Of a stretch of DNA of 64,000 nucleotides, positions 57,322 to 64,000 are shown piece by piece. Positions within the stretch are counted from its first letter, which is position 1. Every line of letters starts with the position of its first letter. Origin of the DNA: CAWGOF01 sp963824225 (GTDB lineage Bacteria > Acidobacteriota > Polarisedimenticolia > Polarisedimenticolales > Polarisedimenticolaceae). The stretch spans positions 1,178,001 through 1,242,000 of the forward strand of contig CAWGOF010000003.1 in NCBI GenBank assembly GCA_963824225.1, read 5' to 3'. The notes beneath the pieces were generated by a model. The model was not told the origin of the DNA, searched no databases, and was given only the letters and a program-made list of their open reading frames with translations. Both the position numbers and the translations under genes were made by a program.

Positions 57322-58899
57322 ATGGACCGCGCCGGCTTGCACGAGCTGTTCGAGGACGCGGCTCTCAGGGTTCCGCATCGAGTCGCGCTGGAGGAGCCGG
57401 CGGTGCGCGCCGGCACCGACCGCCGGACCTACCGCGAGCTCGCCGCGCTGTCGGATCGCGTGCGCGACCGGTTGCGGCACTGGGGCGTGGTCGACGGCGA
57501 TCGCGTCGGGCTGTATCTGCGGAAGTCGATCGACGGCGTCGCGTCGATCCTCGGTACCCTGAAGGCCGGCGCGGCCTACGTGCCCGTCGATCCGAACGCG
57601 CCCGTCGCGCGTAACGGCTACATCCTCGGCGACTGCGCGGTCAAGGTCGTCGTCGTCGAGCGGCGGTTCGCCGACGCGGTCCAGGGAGAGCTCGCGGCCC
57701 ACGGGTCGAGCCCACGAGCGCTCGTGCTCGACGACGTGGGAGGAGGCCTCGGCCTCGCCGCGGCTCTCGACCGGGAGGACGCGGCCGACCGCGCCGGCGA
57801 GTCGGCCACCGCGCGCGTGGGGCCGGACGATCGGGCGTACGTCCTGTACACCTCCGGATCGACCGGGCGACCCAAGGGCGTGATCTTGTCCCATCGCAAC
57901 GCGGTCAGCTTCGTCGACTGGTGCTCCGAGGTGTTCGAGCCCCGCGAGACCGACCGCTTCTCGTCGCACGCTCCGTTCCACTTCGACCTGTCGATCCTCG
58001 ACCTGTACGTGCCGCTGAAGCACGGCGCGGCTCTGGTCCTGATCGGCGAGGAGGTGGGCAAGGAGCCGCAGGGCCTGGCCGCGCTGATCGAGGAGCGGCG
58101 CATCTCGATCTGGTACTCGGCGCCGTCGATCCTCAGCCTGCTGACCCAGTACGGCGAGCTCGGGCGCCGCGACCTGTCGGCGCTGCGGATGATCCTGTTC
58201 GCCGGAGAGGTGTTCCCGATCAAGCACCTGCGAGCGCTCAAGGCGCTCGTGCCCACACCCCGGTACTTCAACCTGTACGGGCCCACCGAGACCAACGTGT
58301 GCACGTTCTACGAGGTGCCGCGCGAGATCCCCGACGAACGCACCGATCCGTATCCGATCGGCAAGGTCTGCTCCCACCTGCAGACGAAGGTCGTGTCTCC
58401 CGACGGCTCGGTGGTCGGCGCCGGAGCGGAAGGCGAGCTGTGCGTGAGCGGCGCGGGCGTCATGCAGGGCTACTGGAACCTTCCCGAGCGCAGTGCCGAA
58501 GCGTTCCTCGTCGACCGTTCGGGCGTCCGCTGGTATCGGACGGGTGACATCGTGGTGGAGCAGGCCGACGGCAACTACGTGTTCGTCGGCCGGCGCGATC
58601 GGATGGTCAAGCGGCGAGGCTATCGCATCGAGCTAGGGGAGATCGAGTCGGGGCTGTACCGCCATCCGGCGGTTCGCGAGGCCGCGGTCATCGCCTTGGC
58701 CGATGAAGAGTCCGGCGTGCGGATCAAGGCGTTCCTGAGCTGCCACGAAGGACGGCGCCCGTCGCTCATCGAGCTGAAGCGGTTCTGTGCCGGGGCGTTG
58801 CCGGTGCACATGATCCCCGACCTGTTCTCATTCCAGCCGTCGCTGCCCAAGACTTCGACGGACAAGATCGACTATCAGCGGCTGAAGGAGACGGAGTGA
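57322..58899 (+). CDS. stand-alone adenylation enzyme with a proline-type specificity code
   Basis: This 525-aa acyl-adenylating enzyme has core A3 LYTSGSTGRPKGV, A5 NLYGPTETNVC, A7 YRTGD, A8 RRGYRIELGEIE and the A10 Lys in PKTSTDKIDY. Matching to the GrsA positions gives D222, L223, L226, Y265, L292, A294, L318 and V326, that is DLLYLALV. From memory this is the code of proline-activating enzymes PltF, RedM and CloN4 in pyrrole-2-carboxylate pathways. It should load L-proline on the adjacent carrier. The C-terminal domain is complete, with no condensation domain. Confidence 0.9.
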   Translation: MDRAGLHELFEDAALRVPHRVALEEPAVRAGTDRRTYRELAALSDRVRDRLRHWGVVDGDRVGLYLRKSIDGVASILGTLKAGAAYVPVDPNAPVARNGYILGDCAVKVVVVERRFADAVQGELAAHGSSPRALVLDDVGGGLGLAAALDREDAADRAGESATARVGPDDRAYVLYTSGSTGRPKGVILSHRNAVSFVDWCSEVFEPRETDRFSSHAPFHFDLSILDLYVPLKHGAALVLIGEEVGKEPQGLAALIEERRISIWYSAPSILSLLTQYGELGRRDLSALRMILFAGEVFPIKHLRALKALVPTPRYFNLYGPTETNVCTFYEVPREIPDERTDPYPIGKVCSHLQTKVVSPDGSVVGAGAEGELCVSGAGVMQGYWNLPERSAEAFLVDRSGVRWYRTGDIVVEQADGNYVFVGRRDRMVKRRGYRIELGEIESGLYRHPAVREAAVIALADEESGVRIKAFLSCHEGRRPSLIELKRFCAGALPVHMIPDLFSFQPSLPKTSTDKIDYQRLKETE

Positions 58900-60047
58900 T
58901 GGACTTCTCCGTTTCAGAAGATCAGAAGCTGTTGCGCGAGACGATCGTGCGCTTCGCCCAGGGCGTGCTCAACGACGGCGCCGCGGAGCGGGATCGGGAC
59001 CAGACGTTCTCGCGCGACCTGTGGCGCAAGTGCGGGGAGATGGGGATCCAGGGGCTGCCGGTACCGGAGCAGTACAACGGCGGGGGCCTCGATGGACTGT
59101 CGACCGCGATCGCGCTCGAGGCCCTCGGGTACGGGTGCCACGACGGGGGGCTCGTGTTCTCCCTGTGCGCGCACCTGCTGTCCTGCGTCGTCCCGCTGTG
59201 GCTCCACGGCTCCGAAGAGCAGAAGCAGAAGTACCTGCCGGGTCTGTGCGACGGGACGCTGGTCGGAGTGCACGCGATGAGCGAGCCCGGATCGGGCTCG
59301 GACGCCTTCGCCCTGCAGACCCGCGCCGAGCGCGACGGTGACGCGTTCCGCCTGTACGGCAGGAAGATCTTCATCTCCAACGGACCTGTGGCCGACCTCG
59401 TGATCGTGTTCGCGGTCACGGACAAGACCAAGGGCTACCACGGCGGGGTCACGGCGTTCCTGGTCGAGCGTGGCGCCGCAGGGTTCGACACGAACCAGAA
59501 GTTCGAGAAGATGGGTCTGCGCTCGTCGCCGCTGGGTGAGGTGGTCCTGGAGGACGTGCGCGTGGGCCCCGACGCGGTGCTCGGCTCCGTGGGCGGCGGG
59601 TCTGGCCTGTTCACCGACGCCATGGACTGGGAGCGCGTGTGCCTGTTCGCGAGCCATCTCGGCACGATGGAGCGCCTGCTCGAGAGCTCGATCGAGTACG
59701 CGCGGACGCGTCGGCAGTTCGGTCAGGCGATCGGCAAGTTCCAGGCGGTGTCGCACAAGATCGCGGACATGAAGGTGCGACTCGAGGCCGCGCGGTTGCT
59801 GACCTACCGGGCGGCGTGGCGCCTTGGGCGCACGCGCGCCGTGTCTCTCGACGCGGCCATGGCCAAGCTGTTGGTCAGCGAGTCGCTGGTCCAGACCGCC
59901 CTGGACACGGTCCAGGTCTACGGCGGGTACGGCTTCATGACCGAGTACCAGGTCGAGCGCGCGCTGCGCGACGCCGTGGGCAGCACGCTGTACTCCGGCA
60001 CGTCCGAGATGCAGCGGAACATCATCGCCCGCTGGCTCGGCCTCTGA
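58899..60047 (+). CDS. acyl-CoA-dehydrogenase-like flavoprotein, probable prolyl-carrier oxidase
   Basis: This 382-aa flavoenzyme has the FAD-site blocks HAMSEPGSGSDAFALQT and YARTRRQFGQAIGKFQAV, and the end LYSGTSEMQRNIIARWLG. The usual catalytic Glu of YEGTSE is Ser here. A Glu lies at residue 245 in AMDWERVCLF, the helix-G place used by isovaleryl-CoA dehydrogenase and by prolyl-carrier oxidases (AnaB/PltE/RedW type). With the proline adenylation enzyme and carrier, the likely reaction is oxidation of prolyl thioester to pyrrolyl-2-carboxyl thioester. ATG 58899 overlaps the ligase stop by one base. Confidence 0.85.
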   Translation: MDFSVSEDQKLLRETIVRFAQGVLNDGAAERDRDQTFSRDLWRKCGEMGIQGLPVPEQYNGGGLDGLSTAIALEALGYGCHDGGLVFSLCAHLLSCVVPLWLHGSEEQKQKYLPGLCDGTLVGVHAMSEPGSGSDAFALQTRAERDGDAFRLYGRKIFISNGPVADLVIVFAVTDKTKGYHGGVTAFLVERGAAGFDTNQKFEKMGLRSSPLGEVVLEDVRVGPDAVLGSVGGGSGLFTDAMDWERVCLFASHLGTMERLLESSIEYARTRRQFGQAIGKFQAVSHKIADMKVRLEAARLLTYRAAWRLGRTRAVSLDAAMAKLLVSESLVQTALDTVQVYGGYGFMTEYQVERALRDAVGSTLYSGTSEMQRNIIARWLGL

Positions 60048-60049
60048 GC

Positions 60050-61507
60050 TCAGCCGCGACCGGCAAACGCGGTCCGCAGGATCGTCCGCACGCGCCGGCG
60101 ATAGACGAGGAGCAGGACGGCGGCGTACGTCGCCGCGCCGGCTAGAGCTTCGAGGGTCAGCCGCGCCGTGGGCGCCATGTCGACGGGGAGCTCACGGCGC
60201 ACGACCACGACGACCGCGACCATGGCCAGGCACCCGAGCCCGGCCGGCTCGAGCGCCCGGAAAAACGTGCGCAGCCGCAGATCGACCAGCCGGACCGCCA
60301 GCATCAGCGGGGGCAGATTGACCAGCGGGAACACCACGACCCAGCTCCAGGCCACGGCGTCGATGCCGAACCGCACGCTCGCTGCAAAGCCTCCCACGAG
60401 TCCGACCAGCGCGAGAGCCGTGAACCACATGTTGGCCCGGAAATGGCCGGTCCATATCAACACGTGCCCCACGAGCACCTGCGCGGCGTAGAGCGCCTGG
60501 TACAGACACAGGATCCGCAGCGGCTCGACCACCGCCTCGTACTTGGGACCCAGCGCGATCGCGACCACGTGATCCGCGGTCAGCGCGAGCCCGACCGCAG
60601 CGGGGAACGCCAGGTAGGCCATCGCCTCGGTCAGCAACAGGAAGTACCGGCGCAGCTCGTCCCGCCGGGCCTGGACCTCGGTGAACACGCCGGGAACCAC
60701 GCGACTGACGACCGACGTGACCTCCTGCGCCGGGAGCGCGGAGAACGTCATGGCGAAGTTGTACGCGCCGAGCGGGTCGCGACCCAGCACGCGGCCGATG
60801 ACCAGCTGATCGGCGTTGCTGTAGCCGTACCAGCAGGCGCGGGACGCGAGGATGCGCCAGCCGGACAGGATCGGGCGCGCGAGGGACGCGATGCCGCGCG
60901 GCCAGGCCAGCGGATACGGCGACAGGTAGAACAGGATGCCGGTCACGGCGATGCCGCCGGCGAGCGTGTTGAGCACGAGCGACCATACGCCGAGCCCCAG
61001 GGATGCGCACACGACGAGCGTCGCCGACGTGATCAGGAACTGCACCGCCGTGACCGCGGCGAGCGTACGAAACCGGAGCTGCCTCTGGAGCATCGCGCGG
61101 GGTAGGACCTGCAGCGCATCGAGGACGAAGGTGACGCACAGCGCGCTGATCAGCGCCGCCACGAGCGGCTCGCGATAGTACGCCGCGATCGACTCCGCAC
61201 CGACGAGGAACACGCCGGCGAGCGTCAATCCGACGAGCACGGCGAGCCCGGCCAGCCGTGCGAGCTGATCCCGCCCGAGCTGGCGGTCCTGCACGAGCAC
61301 GGCGTCCAGCCCGAAGTCCTCGACGATGCGCAGCAGGCCGATCGGCACCGTGGCCATCGCGACGAGGCCGTAGTCGCCGGGGCTCAGCAGCCGCGCCGCG
61401 TAGAACGTGCCGATCCAGCTGAAGAACTGCGTGATCCAGCGAAACACCGCGGTCCACGCGATGCCGCGGAACAGCTGCCGGTCGAGGCGCCCCTGGCCCT
61501 CGGCCAT
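60050..61507 (-). CDS. Wzx-like lipopolysaccharide/oligosaccharide flippase, first copy
   Basis: This 485-aa protein of the MOP superfamily has about 12-14 helices and starts GIAWTAVFRWITQFFSWIGTFYAARLLSPGDYGLVAMATVP. It moves lipid-linked oligosaccharide to the outer leaflet. It ends convergent to the dehydrogenase with a 2-nt gap. Its ATG overlaps the stop of the next flippase by one base (TGATG). Two flippases in a row suggest two substrates or a duplication; they are only distantly similar. Confidence 0.87.
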   Translation of the reverse strand: MAEGQGRLDRQLFRGIAWTAVFRWITQFFSWIGTFYAARLLSPGDYGLVAMATVPIGLLRIVEDFGLDAVLVQDRQLGRDQLARLAGLAVLVGLTLAGVFLVGAESIAAYYREPLVAALISALCVTFVLDALQVLPRAMLQRQLRFRTLAAVTAVQFLITSATLVVCASLGLGVWSLVLNTLAGGIAVTGILFYLSPYPLAWPRGIASLARPILSGWRILASRACWYGYSNADQLVIGRVLGRDPLGAYNFAMTFSALPAQEVTSVVSRVVPGVFTEVQARRDELRRYFLLLTEAMAYLAFPAAVGLALTADHVVAIALGPKYEAVVEPLRILCLYQALYAAQVLVGHVLIWTGHFRANMWFTALALVGLVGGFAASVRFGIDAVAWSWVVVFPLVNLPPLMLAVRLVDLRLRTFFRALEPAGLGCLAMVAVVVVVRRELPVDMAPTARLTLEALAGAATYAAVLLLVYRRRVRTILRTAFAGRG

Positions 61508-63036
61508 CACGGCCCTCGGCGACGCCGGAGCTTGGCCCACTGCTCGCGCAGCCGATCGAGGCACACGCGCTCGGCTCCCGGCGGTCGACCGGCGAGGATC
61601 CACAGCGCGCAGAGCACCGCGACGTAGACCGCGCAGCCGAGCGCGACGAACGCGAGGAGCGCGAGCGTCTCGGGGAGCTGTCGTTGCGGAACGTCGATCG
61701 ACGCGCTCAGCAGGCCGACCGATCCGCCCATCGCGAGCGTCGCCAGGACGGGACGCCACACGGCGGTCAAGAACTGCGGCAGCCGCAGCTCGAGCACGCG
61801 GACCAACGTGAAATAGGTCACCGGGAACTGCAGCACGCTGGCGCACAGGAACGCCAGCGCCGCGCCCTCGACGCCCAGGCGGGGCACGAGCGCGATCAAC
61901 AGGAGTGTGAGCAAGCACACGAAGGCGCCGGTGGTCGCGGTCAGGATGCGGGGTCGACCGAGCGCGATGTACACGTAGCCGCCGTTGCCGTGGACGATCA
62001 TCAGCGCACCGTAGACGGCCAAGACGCGCATCAACGGGATCGACTCGATCCAGCTCGGGCCGAGCACGACCCGCACGAGCAGGTCGGCCGTGACGGCGAT
62101 CCCGACCGCGGCCGGCAGACCGACCATCCAGATGATCGACAGGGAGTCGAGGAACGTCCGGCGGAGCAGCGCGAGGTTCCCGGCTTGCCGGGCGAAGCCC
62201 GGAAAGATGGCGCGGTTGATCGGGGCGATCAGCTCCGACGTCGGCATGTTCGAGATGTCGCGAGCGACCACGAACGACCCGAGCGGGACCTTGCCCACCA
62301 CGCGCCCGATCACGAGGTCGGCCCCCCGGTCGCGCAGGAACTGCAGCAGGTTGTTGGCCAGGAGCCAGCGCGAGAACCGGAGCAGCTGCGGCCCCGCGGC
62401 CAACGACAGCCGAGGTCGATACGGCTGCAGGGCGTAGCTCAGCGTCACCGCTCCGAGCGACGTGGCCAGCTGGCCGAACACGAGCGCCCAGTGGTTGCGC
62501 AGCAGGAACGCTGCGGGCACGACGACGACGAAGCCGGCCAGCTTGCGCAGAACGCGGTACTGGAATTCGCGGCGGAACTGCAGATCCTTGCGGAACGCGA
62601 CGACGCCGATGTTCTCGAACCCCTGGACCAGGATGCACAGCGCCAAGCAGAACAGGACCGCGGGCACGCGTGGCTCCGCATAGAATCGTCCGGCGAGCGG
62701 CGCCAGGGCGAACAGCAGGAGCGCCGCGCTCGTTCCGAACAGGACGTTGAACGTCCACGCCGTGTCGTAATGCTCCCGCGTCGCCGACGGGTTCTGGATC
62801 AGCGCCGTGTCGAAGCTGAACGCGGTGAACAGCTCGGCGGCCCCGATGAACGCCATCGCCATGGCCACGATCCCGAAGTCCGCCGGGACGAGGAGCCGGG
62901 CCAGGATCACCGTGCTGATGAGCCCCAGGCCCCGCTCGGTGAGCTTGAACAGCACCATCCACACGGCGCCCTTGGCGATCTTGCGCCCCAGCCACGGGTC
63001 CTCGGCGGCGGGCTGCTCGGAGCCGGCTACGGACAC
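61507..63036 (-). CDS. Wzx-like lipopolysaccharide/oligosaccharide flippase, second copy
   Basis: This 509-aa MOP-type flippase starts with a soluble lead and KGAVWMVLFKLTERGLGLISTVILARLLVPADFGIVAMAM. It has GADLVIGRVVGKVPLGSFVV and a final basic tail. The GTG start at 63036 overlaps the stop of the glycosyltransferase by 10 nt. Export of the repeat unit made by the cluster is the likely task. Confidence 0.87.
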   Translation of the reverse strand: MSVAGSEQPAAEDPWLGRKIAKGAVWMVLFKLTERGLGLISTVILARLLVPADFGIVAMAMAFIGAAELFTAFSFDTALIQNPSATREHYDTAWTFNVLFGTSAALLLFALAPLAGRFYAEPRVPAVLFCLALCILVQGFENIGVVAFRKDLQFRREFQYRVLRKLAGFVVVVPAAFLLRNHWALVFGQLATSLGAVTLSYALQPYRPRLSLAAGPQLLRFSRWLLANNLLQFLRDRGADLVIGRVVGKVPLGSFVVARDISNMPTSELIAPINRAIFPGFARQAGNLALLRRTFLDSLSIIWMVGLPAAVGIAVTADLLVRVVLGPSWIESIPLMRVLAVYGALMIVHGNGGYVYIALGRPRILTATTGAFVCLLTLLLIALVPRLGVEGAALAFLCASVLQFPVTYFTLVRVLELRLPQFLTAVWRPVLATLAMGGSVGLLSASIDVPQRQLPETLALLAFVALGCAVYVAVLCALWILAGRPPGAERVCLDRLREQWAKLRRRRGP

Positions 63037-64000
63037 GCGGCGACTCCGCGGTACAGATCCTCGTACGCCGCGACCATGCTCTCGACCCCGAACCGCTCGA
63101 GCGCCCGACGGCGCGCGGCAGCCCCGTGCGTCCGTCGCAGCTCGGGGTCGGTCGCGTAGCGCTCGAGCAGGCGCGTCAGCTCGTCCGCTCGACCGGGAGC
63201 GAACAGGTAGCCGCACGCGCCATCGACGACGAGCTCCGGGTTGCCGCCGCGCGCGGTCGCCAGGACCGGGACGCCCGAGGCCAGCGCCTCGAGGATCGTG
63301 TTCGAGATCCCCTCGTTGTGCGATGGGAGCACGAACACGTCGGTCTCCGACAGGACGTCGGGCACGTCGGCGCGCTCGCCGAGGAACCGCACCCCATCGC
63401 CCGACTGGCGCTCGAGCGCAGTCCGCTCCGGACCGTCTCCCACGACCCACAGCTGCGCGTCGGGGCGTCGGCGCCGCAACTCGTGGATCGCGCGGAACAG
63501 CGTGGGGTGGTCCTTGATCGGGTCGAGCCGGCTGCAGATCGTGGTCACGAACGCGCCGGGCGCGACCTCGAGCTCGCGACGGATCGGACCCCGGGAGGCC
63601 CCGGGGCGGAAGCGTGCGGTGTCGACACCGTTGTAGATCTGGCGCACGGGGGCGCGCACGCGCACGCGCTCGGTGAGCCAGCGCTCGATGTCCTTCGACA
63701 CGCACGTGTACGAGCGGACCCAGCGCGAGGTGTGACGCCGGGCCAGGATCCGCTTGCGGCTCGCCCCGTGCGGATCGTCCATCGTCCAGCCGTGCTCCCC
63801 GTGGACGACCCGCGAGAGCCGCGCCCATCGTGCGGCGAGGATCCCGTCGACCCCGCCCCAGTTCCGCGTGTGGACGACGTCGGGGCGCTCGGCGCGCAGC
63901 GTGCGCGCGAGACGCACGACGAAACGGAACGAATGGCCCGGTCGCTTGTCGAGCTCGATCAGCCGGGTCCCCGGCGGCAAGAGCTTGGCCGACCCCCCCG
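63027..64000 (-). CDS. glycosyltransferase family 4 (EpsH1-associated sugar transferase-like), 5' end outside the window
   Basis: At least 324 codons are visible. PDVVHTRNWGGVDGILAARW and VVHGEHGWTMDDPHG are typical of the second PEP-CTERM/EpsH1-associated transferase (TIGR03088-like). VFVLPSHNEGISNTILEALASGVPVLATARGGNPELV is the donor block. The frame stays open to the right edge, so the start is missing. It is co-transcribed with the flippases through overlapping junctions. Confidence 0.85.
   Translation of the reverse strand, partial: GGSAKLLPPGTRLIELDKRPGHSFRFVVRLARTLRAERPDVVHTRNWGGVDGILAARWARLSRVVHGEHGWTMDDPHGASRKRILARRHTSRWVRSYTCVSKDIERWLTERVRVRAPVRQIYNGVDTARFRPGASRGPIRRELEVAPGAFVTTICSRLDPIKDHPTLFRAIHELRRRRPDAQLWVVGDGPERTALERQSGDGVRFLGERADVPDVLSETDVFVLPSHNEGISNTILEALASGVPVLATARGGNPELVVDGACGYLFAPGRADELTRLLERYATDPELRRTHGAAARRRALERFGVESMVAAYEDLYRGVAACP

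Noticed and set aside
39675..64000. Exosortase (XrtA) locus
   Set aside because: Several genes resemble exosortase-associated families, but no exosortase, no PEP-CTERM protein and no PrsK/PrsR-type gene was found in the window, so only the resemblance is reported.

Overview
This is a 64 kb piece of a high-GC Gram-negative bacterial genome. It carries a TonB-dependent outer-membrane receptor, an LPS-type heptosyltransferase, lipoproteins, Wzx-type flippases and several sigma-54 (NtrC-type) regulators. The gene mix suggests an uncultured deltaproteobacterial-type lineage (Myxococcota, Binatota, Desulfobacterota or similar). That placement is an inference; no rRNA or tRNA gene was seen to confirm it. 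Genes are tightly packed, with many ATGA/GTGA start-stop overlaps and several convergent genes that overlap at their 3' ends.

Layout. 0-6.7 kb is housekeeping on the minus strand: a zinc metallopeptidase, B12-dependent ribonucleotide reductase nrdJ, a PilZ protein, queG and a TrmJ-like tRNA methyltransferase. 6.8-11.1 kb looks like a piece of futalosine-type menaquinone synthesis (amidohydrolase, UbiA-like prenyltransferase, UbiX), with an intact IS1182-like element placed exactly between the last two genes. 11-21.7 kb holds a heptosyltransferase, a HAD phosphatase, a TonB receptor, two GT-C/GT39 membrane glycosyltransferases, a family-5 uracil-DNA glycosylase and a TlpA-propeller fusion. 21.9-27.1 kb is regulatory: a sigma-54 activator with a degenerate receiver, two tiny (15 aa) lysine-rich genes each with its own promoter and hairpin, a dCMP deaminase, and an NtrC/NtrB-like pair. 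27.2-39.5 kb contains two copies of a cohesin-like lipoprotein plus FN3/TIG/dockerin-like protein pair and a third FN3/TIG protein. Between them lie an HprK-related kinase/PqqD/nucleotidyltransferase cassette headed by a small Tat-signal peptide, a glycosyltransferase, and carAB.

39.7-64 kb is a surface-polysaccharide cluster: GDP-mannose 6-dehydrogenase, glycosyltransferases, a beta-helix protein, an asparagine-synthase-like amidotransferase, DUF5989 + SxtJ + carbamoyltransferase, an O-antigen ligase/polymerase, SGNH proteins and two flippases. Inside it sits the most striking unit: proC, an MBOAT-SGNH fusion, an acyl carrier protein, a stand-alone adenylation enzyme and an acyl-CoA-dehydrogenase-like flavoprotein. 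The adenylation enzyme's specificity residues read DLLYLALV, the proline code of pyrrole-2-carboxylate pathways. The dehydrogenase has its candidate base in the isovaleryl-CoA-dehydrogenase position. I therefore predict a Dlt-like machine that loads proline, oxidises it to a pyrrolyl thioester and transfers it to an exported glycan.

Several conserved genes (nrdJ, dCMP deaminase, the NtrC/NtrB pair, carA/carB, the carbamoyltransferase, one SGNH lipoprotein) are broken almost only by single-base insertions, while the genes between them are clean. This looks like patchy unpolished long-read sequence rather than biology.
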